Positions 1 to 7,579 of a DNA stretch of 49,414 nt are shown here, one piece after another. The stretch lies in contig NZ_FQYI01000012.1 in the NCBI RefSeq assembly GCF_900141665.1, positions 1 through 49,414 of the forward strand. The letters are read 5' to 3'. The DNA comes from Cruoricaptor ignavus (GTDB lineage Bacteria; Bacteroidota; Bacteroidia; Flavobacteriales; Weeksellaceae). Positions within the stretch are counted from its first letter, which is position 1. Each line of letters begins with the position of its first letter. The position numbers were made by a program, and so were the translations under genes. Below the pieces are notes generated by a model. It had not been told where the DNA came from and ran no database searches. It saw only the letters and a list, made by a program, of their open reading frames with translations.

Positions 1-95
1 GGAAATAGTTGATTTTCAATCATTTGCATTTTTGAGATTAGTAGACAATTCATTACGGCTCAGAAGGTTACAGGTTTGAATCCTGTCGAGCTCAC
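1..95. repeat. Left copy of 95-bp terminal direct repeat (attP region)
   Basis: Bases 1-95 are identical to 49320-49414, the last 95 bases of the window. Both copies are cut by the window edges, so the simplest reading is a circular molecule with a redundant end. Bases 52-95 are the 3' half of a tRNA-Arg gene. Bases 1-51 are not tRNA-like (no D arm, no 5' acceptor strand), so this is not a host attL carrying an intact tRNA gene. Confidence 0.9.
52..95 (+). other. att core: 3' half of a tRNA-Arg(ACG) gene
   Basis: The anticodon loop TTACGGC lies at 53-59 (anticodon ACG at 55-57), followed by the 3' anticodon stem (60-64), variable loop (65-69), T stem ACAGG/CCTGT (70-74 and 82-86) around the loop TTTGAAT, the acceptor strand CGAGCTC (87-93) and discriminator A94. 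No CCA is encoded, as is usual in Bacteroidetes. The 5' half is missing. Pairing with the 5' side of the anticodon stem fails from base 51, which sets the left edge of tRNA homology. Integration here would rebuild the host tRNA. Confidence 0.8.
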
Positions 96-137
96 AACGG
101 CTAAAGCCTTTCCCACAACGGGTTTTAGCCGTTTTTT
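96..137 (+). terminator. Rho-independent terminator right after the att core
   Basis: A 10-bp stem (96-105 with 124-133) encloses a 18-base loop and is followed by a T run to 137. After integration it would terminate the rebuilt host tRNA gene. In the circular phage it would separate the repressor operon, which reads toward attP, from the integrase gene. Confidence 0.8.
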
Positions 138-169
138 CTTACTTCTCGACCTGACTGGCAAATGCTTGA

Positions 170-190
170 TGTCAACATGAATGTCAACAT
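170..190 (+). repeat. Two direct copies of TGTCAACAT (candidate integrase arm-type sites)
   Basis: TGTCAACAT occurs at 170-178 and 182-190, 12 bases apart, directly before the integrase start. A third copy lies at 49270-49278 on the other side of attP. This placement on both arms of the core is what arm-type sites of a tyrosine integrase look like. Function is inferred. Confidence 0.5.
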
Positions 191-202
191 TATGCTAATC
201 TT

Positions 203-1444
203 ATGCGCAAACAATTAAAAGAGCTCCCAAACGGATGCTCACGCACCGAGGTCTACATTTCGCCGAAAAACTACAAGACGATCCGCTCAAAATCTCAGAT
301 GCCAAAATATTGGTTCGTAGAGTGCCGGTTCTTCGACCCGAAGTTTTCCGAGAAATATCCCAATGGTTTCCAGTACCGTCGTAAATTTACAGCGACCGAC
401 CCTAAAGAATCGAAACTTTATGCTGAGGTTTACAAAGAAGAAATGGAAAAGGCGTTGGACGAATTATTCTATAATCCTATAACTAAGGAATTCGCCGCCG
501 ACAAATCACGGAAGCTTCACCCCGGATTACTTTTCTTCGATGCCATCAAAATGGCGAATGAAAAGATTTCGCCCGGCTACAAAAGCAAGAACCACGGCGT
601 TCAGGTCCGGTGGATGCTCAGCCGCATCAAAGAACACCTATACATCTCTCGGCTTTTCGAAGTTCGGATTTCCGATGTGCGCACCTGGCACATTAAAAAT
701 CTGCTTGATATAATGGATTTAACGCCATCGGTTTATAATCGCTTCCGCTCCTACCTGATGCGATTGTTTACAGAGCTTGTGCAATACGGCTGTGTTGAGC
801 ATAACTTCATCCGAGATATTTCCAAGCAACAGGAAATCCCGAAAGTTCGCGCCGTGATGTCTCCGGAAAAGTTTGACGCAGTATTCAAATATCTGGAAAT
901 CCGCTGGCCCAACCTGTTCCGCTACGCAATTATCTTCCATTACTCCGGTGCGAGAAGCACCGAGCTGATGAAGCTGAAGGCAAAGGATGTGGATTTGGCG
1001 AAGAGAGAATTTCAGATAACGATCATCAAAGGTCACCAAAATTCCCGGGTCAAGAAGGCTATCATCCCATCGGCATTACCATATTGGGAAAGCCTGATGA
1101 GCGAGGTTAAGGATGGCGAAGAATTCCTTTTCAGCAGGTATCAGAAACCCGGAAAGATTGAAGTTGATGCGAGAACGATAACGGTAAAGTGGCGTAAGTA
1201 TATTAAGAATTGTAAGGAAATTAAAGATGCTAACGGAAACATTATCGAAGTAACCGAAGATTTTTACTCGCTAAAGCACCTTTTCTTAGATAAGCTCGAC
1301 AAGTTACAGCACGAAGCTAAAATCATCGACATCAATTTGGCGCAGGGTGCCGCAAGCCACACCAGCTCCAGAACTACGAGTATCTATACGGTCGGAAGTA
1401 AGGATAGGGCGATTGAAACATTGAAGCGGATAAACATTAAATAG
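203..1444 (+). CDS. int: Phage integrase, tyrosine recombinase
   Basis: This protein would carry out site-specific recombination between attP and the host tRNA-Arg gene. It is 413 residues with an N-terminal arm-binding and SAM-like core-binding region (about 30-210) and a C-terminal catalytic domain. Visible catalytic positions are R251 (SGARSTEL), K276 in the beta-hairpin, H386 (ASHTSS) and the nucleophile Y395. Box II reads YSLKH (355-359), so the usual His and Arg positions are Tyr and Lys. I recall this as a recurring variant in Bacteroidetes integrases. The gene starts 108 bp after the att core and ends before a strong terminator, the usual placement for a tRNA-targeting integrase. Confidence 0.93.
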   Translation: MRKQLKELPNGCSRTEVYISPKNYKTIRSKSQMPKYWFVECRFFDPKFSEKYPNGFQYRRKFTATDPKESKLYAEVYKEEMEKALDELFYNPITKEFAADKSRKLHPGLLFFDAIKMANEKISPGYKSKNHGVQVRWMLSRIKEHLYISRLFEVRISDVRTWHIKNLLDIMDLTPSVYNRFRSYLMRLFTELVQYGCVEHNFIRDISKQQEIPKVRAVMSPEKFDAVFKYLEIRWPNLFRYAIIFHYSGARSTELMKLKAKDVDLAKREFQITIIKGHQNSRVKKAIIPSALPYWESLMSEVKDGEEFLFSRYQKPGKIEVDARTITVKWRKYIKNCKEIKDANGNIIEVTEDFYSLKHLFLDKLDKLQHEAKIIDINLAQGAASHTSSRTTSIYTVGSKDRAIETLKRINIK

Positions 1445-1447
1445 AGG

Positions 1448-1483
1448 TATGTCTGCGACATCGATGTCGTAGGCATATTTTTT
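1448..1483 (+). terminator. Terminator of the integrase gene
   Basis: A near-perfect 15-bp hairpin (1448-1477, two G-T wobbles) centred on TCGA is followed by a run of T. It starts 4 bp after the integrase stop codon. Confidence 0.8.
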
Positions 1484-1490
1484 ATTAAAA

Positions 1491-1515
1491 GAAAAAACCG
1501 CCTTATGGGGCGGTT
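1491..1515 (-). terminator. Terminator of the leftward accessory operon
   Basis: The stem AACCGCC (1496-1502) pairs with GGCGGTT (1509-1515). On the minus strand the hairpin is followed by a T run (complement of the A run at 1492-1497). It sits downstream of the HTH gene at 1602-1859 and faces the integrase terminator. Confidence 0.8.
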
Positions 1516-1601
1516 AAAATCTTATTCGCAATTCACTTGGTTCGATTAAAAAGAAGTAATACTTAAATTCCATCAGCGAACCACGCTGCAAATATATTAA
1601 T

Positions 1602-1859
1602 TTAAATTATATCGTCATTCAACTTCACTTCGATTTCCAGCACATCAAAAATCCTAACCAGCAAATCCCAGTTCAAACTGAATTTCCCCATCTCGAACCG
1701 CTGAATGGTTGACCAGCTCATTTCCGTGGCATTTGCAACTTCCTGCTGTGTCAACCCCTTCTCTTCCCTGATTTTTCTTACTGTTTCAGCTAATTTAGTC
1801 CGTTTTTTCAGTACCTCCTCGGTTACCGCCATTTCATAATTTTCCGCAAAAATATCCAT
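1602..1859 (-). CDS. XRE-family helix-turn-helix regulator
   Basis: This 85-residue DNA-binding protein has a classic XRE/Cro HTH at about residues 28-65 (GLTQQEVANATEMSWSTIQ is the helix-turn-helix). Such short proteins are either transcriptional regulators or antitoxins of the HigA type. No toxin-like partner is next to it: the upstream gene, 2 bp away, is a tyrosine recombinase. It is the last gene of the accessory operon, so it may regulate that operon, perhaps through the palindrome at 9473-9492. That link is inference. Confidence 0.8.
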   Translation of the reverse strand: MDIFAENYEMAVTEEVLKKRTKLAETVRKIREEKGLTQQEVANATEMSWSTIQRFEMGKFSLNWDLLVRIFDVLEIEVKLNDDII

Positions 1860-1861
1860 TT

Positions 1862-2854
1862 TTATAATTCTCGTGAAAAAAAGTTGTGATTTGATATATC
1901 AATTGCGCTTTCCAGCTTGCCAATTCTAATGTAGCTCATAAAAGCCCCCTCGGTCTTATGCCCGGTAATCTTCATAATGCTCGGCCTATCTATTTTCGCC
2001 AGTTCCGCCAAGCTTGCAAATGTTCTCCGCGCCGTGTGGCTGCTTATTTTTGAATATTTCGGCACCGTTTCTTCAACGAATTCTCCTCCCTTCGTATAGT
2101 ACAGTCTAACCGTATCAGTCAATCCGCACTCAAATCCAATCTTTTTAAGATAATAATTATAATGCTGGTAGCTGAACTTCCTGCCAAAATCGTAGTTGTG
2201 CTTTTCCAAAATCTTCTTAATCATCGTATGCATCGGCACCACCGCTTCAATCTTCGTCTTTTGGGAAAAATAATGGATGAACTGCATTTCCTCAACCTCA
2301 ATTATGAACTTCTTGGGATTTCTAATGAATGCCAGAAAATCAGAAATTCTCATTCCGCAAAAGCAATGCATAATGAATATGTCACGAATTCGGCTCATGG
2401 CCTCACTATCAAACTCGTAGTTATAAAGCGTCTGCAAATCCTTCCAGCTCAAATAAATTTGCACGGACTCCTCCCTGATCTGTCGAATTCCAAAACCAGT
2501 CCGCATCGTCAAACCTGCGAGATGAGCACGATTAACAATGCTCTTCAACTTCGCAATGTTGGTGGAAATCGTATTCTTCCGAAATTCAAGCTCGGAAGTA
2601 AGGAAGTTCCTGTACAGTTCCGCCCAATGTGGCGATATTTCGTCAATGTAGACGGTGCCATACTTTTCTTCATATTTCTCAATCGTCATCAGGAAGGTTT
2701 TGTAGGTGCGAATGCTTCCGCCGCTGTAAATATTTCCGTCCGGCGTAAGGATTTCGCCGTTTTCTGCCGCCCTCAAAAACTGCCGCACCACCGCAACGAA
2801 TTTAATTCTTACATTGCGAACAGGTAGGTTTCCAGATTTCATCACCTCGTTCAT
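1862..2854 (-). CDS. Second tyrosine recombinase
   Basis: A tyrosine recombinase of about 330 residues, distinct from the integrase. The N-terminal SAM-like domain lies at about 20-130 and the catalytic domain follows, with canonical boxes: Arg in GMRISDF, SHTARR (His-x-x-Arg), GHKT and Tyr in FMSYIR. The ATG at 2854 overlaps the stop of the upstream ParB-like gene as ATGA, so I prefer it to the ATG at 2863. Its place at the end of the PP-loop/helicase operon, away from attP, argues against a role in phage integration. Possible jobs are resolving dimers, inverting a segment, or mobilising the accessory cassette. Its target site is not visible. Confidence 0.85.
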   Translation of the reverse strand: MNEVMKSGNLPVRNVRIKFVAVVRQFLRAAENGEILTPDGNIYSGGSIRTYKTFLMTIEKYEEKYGTVYIDEISPHWAELYRNFLTSELEFRKNTISTNIAKLKSIVNRAHLAGLTMRTGFGIRQIREESVQIYLSWKDLQTLYNYEFDSEAMSRIRDIFIMHCFCGMRISDFLAFIRNPKKFIIEVEEMQFIHYFSQKTKIEAVVPMHTMIKKILEKHNYDFGRKFSYQHYNYYLKKIGFECGLTDTVRLYYTKGGEFVEETVPKYSKISSHTARRTFASLAELAKIDRPSIMKITGHKTEGAFMSYIRIGKLESAIDISNHNFFSREL

Positions 2855-3432
2855 ATCTCCCACGATTTTGAAAATTCCCTGTCAATATATACATCCGCAA
2901 TCTTCCGCAACCGCTTCAACCTTAGGAATTCATCCGCATCAATTCCCAAAGTCTTGCAGATGACTATTTCCTCAACGCCTTCATTCAACATCCTTTGCAC
3001 CAGCTCGGCGTTACCCTCAATTCTATGAACGCCTCGTGCCTTGTTGAACTGCATAGTCGCCGCCAATCGCTTGTCCATCGAATGATTCAATACTATCAGC
3101 GGCTTGTAATTGAGCTTCAGCCACTTCTCTCCGGTAATCTGGTTGCGGTGGTCTCCATCCACGATGACGAACTTCCTCTTCTCATAATCAAATATGGAAA
3201 TTATCCCGAAGCAGAAACCGTTTTCCTCGATTGAAATCTTCAACAGCTTCATCTTGTCTTTCGCAACATAATTCGGGTTATAGTCGTTCGCCTCCACCAG
3301 CGACTTATGCACCATTTTTGGATAAAGCACCGGAAAATCAATACCTTTTTCGTTGTAGATTTCCTGCTCCTGCAATTGTAGGAAGTCTTCTACCGTGTCG
3401 ATGAACGGCACCTTGATATCTATCGTTTTCAT
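2851..3432 (-). CDS. ParB/Srx-fold protein (IbrB-like)
   Basis: About 193 residues. A ParB N-terminal-type nucleotide-binding fold is suggested by DYNPN (about residues 50-54) and the box VDGDHRNQ (about 91-98), which takes the place of GERRxRA in ParB. A small helical region with an HTH-like helix follows. The ATG at 3432 overlaps the stop of the PP-loop gene as ATGA, so it is preferred to the ATG at 3447. ParB-like proteins beside a PAPS-reductase-like enzyme recall the IbrB/IbrA pair of E. coli prophages. ParB-fold domains are now known to bind or hydrolyse CTP or ATP. The actual role here is unknown. Confidence 0.7.
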   Translation of the reverse strand: MKTIDIKVPFIDTVEDFLQLQEQEIYNEKGIDFPVLYPKMVHKSLVEANDYNPNYVAKDKMKLLKISIEENGFCFGIISIFDYEKRKFVIVDGDHRNQITGEKWLKLNYKPLIVLNHSMDKRLAATMQFNKARGVHRIEGNAELVQRMLNEGVEEIVICKTLGIDADEFLRLKRLRKIADVYIDREFSKSWEI

Positions 3433-4559
3433 AAAATTTCCATCCATTTTTGCCTTCTTTTTTCCGCCGGGTCAACCTCGGCGTTGTCAATAGGCTTGTA
3501 ATTATTTATGTCTGTAATTAGAATTTGGTTGACCTGCTGCCTGAAAACATAGTTGTTCTCAAACTGCTTTGAAAATCTCTCGCGAAAAATGGTCGCGTGC
3601 TCCTGATTTGGAAGCGTGTCCAAAAGGTAATCGCGATATTCCTTCCAGCTCGAAAACCTTTCCGGAAGCGTGTTTGCCTTGTAAATTCCATCCCTACCCG
3701 CATATTCCTGCGCCGTTGCGGTGCCGGGAATCCTGTCAATCATTTTGTCAACTGTTTCCGGCTCGAATTCCTGCAAAAGCCTTATGCACTCGTATGATTT
3801 CGTGTGAATCAGATTTGCCAACCTCATCTTATTCGGATTCATCCCCTTCCAATAGAACAAGTCGTAAATCTTGTTGTATGGAAGTTGGAATTTGCCGAGA
3901 TAAGTCCACACATCAGAAAACCGCCAGTCGTAAATCGGATAAAAATTCACGCTGTTTTTCCTCTTCGTGCTCCACGGAATACCCGGAACGCCTTCATTCT
4001 TCGTTACGGCCCGAAACCTGTTCAAACTCTCGTCAGCTCTCAACCCGATAATCTGGGCCACGCTCTCCCTACCTGCGAACATTTCCTCCATACACTTAAT
4101 CAAGCTGACGAAACCATACATTTTGATTGAAGAATCGTTCATCTTGCTGGCTCCGACCTTGCTCACATCCCAATCGATAACCTTTTTGGAAATTTCGTTC
4201 TTCGGTCTTATCCAGATTTCCTCTTTCTCCGGGTTCCACGGGTCTAAGACATTCGTGCTGATGCTTGAAGGATTCGGCAGCTTGGCGTGAATCTGAAACC
4301 AAATCGGAATCACGAACTCATCCGCCATCATCTGCTCGATGAAGTCCACCGTATGCTTATACTCAACTTCTTGATCAAGGAAGAACAGGTAAAACATCTT
4401 GTTATGTTTCCGTGCCGCCTGCAGAGCCAGATGAGTAGTCACCGTGCTATCCTTTCCACCGGAAAGACTGACTACAATAGTTTCATAATTTTGAAATATG
4501 TAGTCCATCCGCTCGACTGCGGCTTGGTATACATTCTTATTGTTGTACTTCTTCACCAC
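3429..4559 (-). CDS. PAPS-reductase-like PP-loop enzyme (IbrA-like)
   Basis: 376 residues. The PP-loop ATP-pyrophosphatase signature SLSGGKDST lies at residues 31-39, and the fold matches the phosphoadenosine-phosphosulfate reductase superfamily. PP-loop enzymes adenylate a substrate; relatives include CysH, DndC (DNA phosphorothioation) and IbrA. The Cys-Gly motif at the C-terminus of true CysH reductases is absent, so sulfate assimilation is unlikely. The gene is flanked by an unknown 284-residue protein (23-bp overlap) and a ParB-like protein (ATGA overlap), so the products are probably made together. A nucleic-acid or nucleotide modification role is inference. Confidence 0.8.
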   Translation of the reverse strand: MVKKYNNKNVYQAAVERMDYIFQNYETIVVSLSGGKDSTVTTHLALQAARKHNKMFYLFFLDQEVEYKHTVDFIEQMMADEFVIPIWFQIHAKLPNPSSISTNVLDPWNPEKEEIWIRPKNEISKKVIDWDVSKVGASKMNDSSIKMYGFVSLIKCMEEMFAGRESVAQIIGLRADESLNRFRAVTKNEGVPGIPWSTKRKNSVNFYPIYDWRFSDVWTYLGKFQLPYNKIYDLFYWKGMNPNKMRLANLIHTKSYECIRLLQEFEPETVDKMIDRIPGTATAQEYAGRDGIYKANTLPERFSSWKEYRDYLLDTLPNQEHATIFRERFSKQFENNYVFRQQVNQILITDINNYKPIDNAEVDPAEKRRQKWMEIL

Positions 4560-5391
4560 TTCGCAAAATATTTATCAATTTGTTGTGCCGCAAAATCGCA
4601 TCTCTGGTGTTTTTCAACTGTAGTTCGTCCGCCCCGAAGATTCCAGAAGATAAGAACACGATTTTCCCGACCTTCTCCTTCTTCAGCACATCGTAAATCT
4701 TGAACTTCAACTTCGGCTGGTTGCTCGTAACCACATATGCATCGCCGTATTGATTTGAATTCGCTAAAAACGCTTCCTGCTTCGATTTCAGATTGTCCAC
4801 ATACTTAATGAGCTCGTGAACTACCTTCGAACGCGTCTGCTGTTGCTCAATTACCAGCTCACGCTTCAACTTCTCATACCCGGCGATTTCTTCGTCTGTA
4901 GGTTGATAGTTAATCGTCACGCACTCGATTTCATCCACTCTGCAATCGATAAACGGTCGAATATCCTCGGCATAATTTTCGACCGTGTTCTCCTCTCCGG
5001 CGTGAAAATTCAGCATCGAAGTTCCAAAAACGGAAGTGTCGATGAACAGGAACGGTCGCACAATATTCTTCTCATCGTAGCGAAACATAAAATCATCGAT
5101 GATTATAGTTTGCTTCGCCAGTTCCGTGAATCTAAAAATCTTACCATATGGATGCACATAAATTCCGTTCTTAACCAGCACATCCACGAGGAATAGCGTG
5201 GTGTTGGAATCGCACAGCATTATTTTTTCCAGAAAATATTCGTCCTGCATAAGCCTTTTCATATCGATTACCTCATCGAAACCTTCCAGCAATGGTGACT
5301 CCGAGTGGTAAATCGCTATTTTTTTTCCTTCAATACCGCTGATGAACGCAGCTCTCTCGTCGAAATCTCTGCTGACTAAAAATTTTTTCAT
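4537..5391 (-). CDS. Unknown protein of the PP-loop/helicase operon
   Basis: 284 residues; I do not recognise a family. The N-terminal half looks alpha/beta (alternating hydrophobic strands such as KIAIYHSE and TLFLVDVLV), and about 160-215 is a charged helical stretch, possibly coiled coil. The C-terminal part (GKIVFLSSGIFGADEL) looks like another alpha/beta unit. No signal peptide or membrane helix is visible. It overlaps the helicase gene by 4 bp (ATGA) and the PP-loop gene by 23 bp, so it is an integral member of the set. It is the most informative gene for finding relatives of this cluster because it lacks a common domain. Confidence 0.75.
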   Translation of the reverse strand: MKKFLVSRDFDERAAFISGIEGKKIAIYHSESPLLEGFDEVIDMKRLMQDEYFLEKIMLCDSNTTLFLVDVLVKNGIYVHPYGKIFRFTELAKQTIIIDDFMFRYDEKNIVRPFLFIDTSVFGTSMLNFHAGEENTVENYAEDIRPFIDCRVDEIECVTINYQPTDEEIAGYEKLKRELVIEQQQTRSKVVHELIKYVDNLKSKQEAFLANSNQYGDAYVVTSNQPKLKFKIYDVLKKEKVGKIVFLSSGIFGADELQLKNTRDAILRHNKLINILRSGEEVQQ

Positions 5392-7028
5392 AAATGTTTT
5401 TTGATGTAATTCTTAAGTTCTGTTTTATCTTTCAACATCGTTTTAATCTCTTCTGAAAGGTTTCCCTTCCTTGCCAAATTATTGGCTATCCGATGCTCGA
5501 TTCCGCATTCCGTCCTGAAGTCGTAGATGTCCATTTCACGCGTTTGCCCCTTGCGGTCAATCCGCCCGATGCACTGCTTCCGCTCATTGTATTTAAATGA
5601 ATTGCTCCAGAAAATGATGCGGTTGCAATGTTGAAGTCCGTTCAGTCCTGTGCCTCCGGAACTCATCGTCGCCACGAAGAACTGCTTCTCACGGTTCGTG
5701 AAAGCCTCCTTCTCTTCATTCCTATTGTTCCTGTTGTTTCCCGTGAACACGGCACAGTTTTCCGGCCCGAGAAACTCAACCAACCTTTCCAGCTCGTAGA
5801 TATACTTGCAGAAAATTATCGTCTGACCATTCCGATAATCAGCCTTTTCCAGCAAGCTGTATTTAAAAGTGTTCAGATTAGTAATGCCTTCGTCGGTAGC
5901 TTTGAAACCGCAGGAAGCCTGTTGCATCTTCGTGAAGTAGAGGAAAATAAGCGCCGCCGGCACAGGCATATCTTTATCGAACTTGTCCATTTTTTCCAGC
6001 AGCTCTTCCTTCAGCCGGAAATATTCTTCGGATTGCTCCGGTGTCATACCACATCTGAACTCGTGGAAATTTTTCCCCGGCAAATCCATCACATCTTCTT
6101 TCCTAACTTGGTAGGTGTATGGCTCCACGAGGCCCATCAGGTAATCCACATTCTTATAACCGATAATGTCTCCACGGTCATCGCAGATGAGGTACTTCTC
6201 CTCGAAGCTTAGCCAGTTGCGCTCCCCGATAATCAAATCTGAAAGTAAGCCGTACTGCATAAACATATCCTTTATGCTCTCCGCCGGCGTTCCAGTCATA
6301 ATTAGTTTGTACGAAGCTTTATCACAAACTTCCTTTATTCTTCGGGAACGCTTCGCTGTCGGCGTTTTGCAGTTGTGGCTCTCGTCAATGATGATTTGCG
6401 TTTGGTTGTCCACGAATTTCATCACTTCCAGAACGGTTCGGTCGCTTGAGCTCATTGATTCAAGTCCTACGATTTTCCATTCCAGAGTGGTGTTTTTCGC
6501 CCATTTGTCGATTTCTTCGCGGAAGTTTTTCTTCGTGGAAACAGGGCAAAAAATCAAAACCTTGTTGATTTGACCAGCTTCGAAACGGCTAATTGCCAAG
6601 TCCACCGCAACCTTTGATTTTCCCGTACCGGTGTCGGCGAACAATGCCGATACTTTCATAGAACAGCAGAAGCGCAGGGCTTGCGCCTGATGAAGCATAC
6701 TGCCTTCGTGAACTGGTGTCACATCGTCTTTCAATCGCTCGTGCAGCGGAATTTTGCGGCGTTCCTTCTCGCACTTGTTGATGACTTCGTGGAACTGTCG
6801 ATAAATGGAATCTACGATTTCGTTCGCCTTGCTTTCCTCCCAATTGGGATGCTGGGCGGGGCAGTAGACTTTCACGAACGGCTTGATTTTGTCGTTTACG
6901 ATTTCAAACCAGCAGCTGTATTTGGTTTGACCGTAGTTGCGTTTGTACGAGAAGTAAAGGCGATTTCCGCCTTTACTTTCGTATATTTTAGATCCTTTTA
7001 TGCGGCGTTGAAGTGCTTCCAGATCCAT
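5388..7028 (-). CDS. SNF2-family (SF2) helicase/ATPase
   Basis: 546 residues with a complete helicase core: Walker A FADTGTGKS, DEAH-box variant IIDESHNC, motif III LIMTGTPAES, and the C-terminal motifs SSGGTGLNG and QCIGRIDRKGQ typical of SNF2 proteins. These ATPases translocate on double-stranded DNA and remodel bound complexes. The start overlaps the stop of the upstream gene by one base. A separate HARP-like protein is encoded upstream at 7580-8167; in the phage's other SNF2 helicase (42039-43694) a similar domain is fused to the N-terminus. In this operon the helicase probably works with the ParB-like and PP-loop proteins. Confidence 0.88.
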   Translation of the reverse strand: MDLEALQRRIKGSKIYESKGGNRLYFSYKRNYGQTKYSCWFEIVNDKIKPFVKVYCPAQHPNWEESKANEIVDSIYRQFHEVINKCEKERRKIPLHERLKDDVTPVHEGSMLHQAQALRFCCSMKVSALFADTGTGKSKVAVDLAISRFEAGQINKVLIFCPVSTKKNFREEIDKWAKNTTLEWKIVGLESMSSSDRTVLEVMKFVDNQTQIIIDESHNCKTPTAKRSRRIKEVCDKASYKLIMTGTPAESIKDMFMQYGLLSDLIIGERNWLSFEEKYLICDDRGDIIGYKNVDYLMGLVEPYTYQVRKEDVMDLPGKNFHEFRCGMTPEQSEEYFRLKEELLEKMDKFDKDMPVPAALIFLYFTKMQQASCGFKATDEGITNLNTFKYSLLEKADYRNGQTIIFCKYIYELERLVEFLGPENCAVFTGNNRNNRNEEKEAFTNREKQFFVATMSSGGTGLNGLQHCNRIIFWSNSFKYNERKQCIGRIDRKGQTREMDIYDFRTECGIEHRIANNLARKGNLSEEIKTMLKDKTELKNYIKKHL

Positions 7029-7567
7029 TACTTTATTTTGATATCCACATTGAAGAAATCAAACCAGCGTTTCTCAATTTCCCGCTGGATGTCTTCCCAA
7101 GTTTCCATCTTCCTGGGGTAAGCGGAAGCTCCCGGTGCGAAGAAAGAAATCATATTGAAATCCACCACCAGCTCATCTGTATACATGTGGCTAAACTGGG
7201 TGCCTGATGTGGTTCCGATGGCGATTTTCCTCGACTTTACAAGGTCTCTAATGGCAGGTAATAGGAATGGTGAACCGCTCGACCATATAATTTCTTCTAC
7301 CTCTTCCTTTCCGCCGAAAATCTTCGGCTTGAACTCATCTAAGTGGTGGATTTCCCAGAAAATCTTCTGGAACGATCTTGGATGCGGGTCGTAGTCTACT
7401 ATCCAGAATTTTTTACCTTCAGAAAGGTATTTAAACTGTAAAACATTCATCCCTCCCTCATCACCGTATCCGGAAATGGTATGGGACAATTTCCAGTCGT
7501 GGTTTGGATTTGGGGTGCCTCCTTGGTACCCCGTGCTAATTGTAAGTTTTTTAATATCGATTGACAT
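7028..7567 (-). CDS. Unknown protein upstream of the SNF2 helicase
   Basis: 179 residues, family not recognised. It is rich in aromatic residues and glycine, soluble-looking, with no signal peptide. The stop codon overlaps the helicase ATG (TAATG), a sign of translational coupling. It starts 12 bp after the HARP-like gene. Confidence 0.7.
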   Translation of the reverse strand: MSIDIKKLTISTGYQGGTPNPNHDWKLSHTISGYGDEGGMNVLQFKYLSEGKKFWIVDYDPHPRSFQKIFWEIHHLDEFKPKIFGGKEEVEEIIWSSGSPFLLPAIRDLVKSRKIAIGTTSGTQFSHMYTDELVVDFNMISFFAPGASAYPRKMETWEDIQREIEKRWFDFFNVDIKIK

Positions 7568-7579
7568 TTTTTTAAGTAT

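Noticed and set aside
1602-1859. Antitoxin of a toxin-antitoxin pair
   Set aside because: The HTH type fits, but neither neighbour resembles a toxin.
3569-4051. Long plus-strand frame opposite the PP-loop gene
   Set aside because: It is antisense to a gene with clear catalytic motifs and has serine-rich shadow composition.
3429-4559. Sulfate-assimilation PAPS reductase
   Set aside because: The C-terminal Cys-Gly motif of CysH is missing and no other sulfate genes are present; a modification or regulatory PP-loop enzyme fits better.
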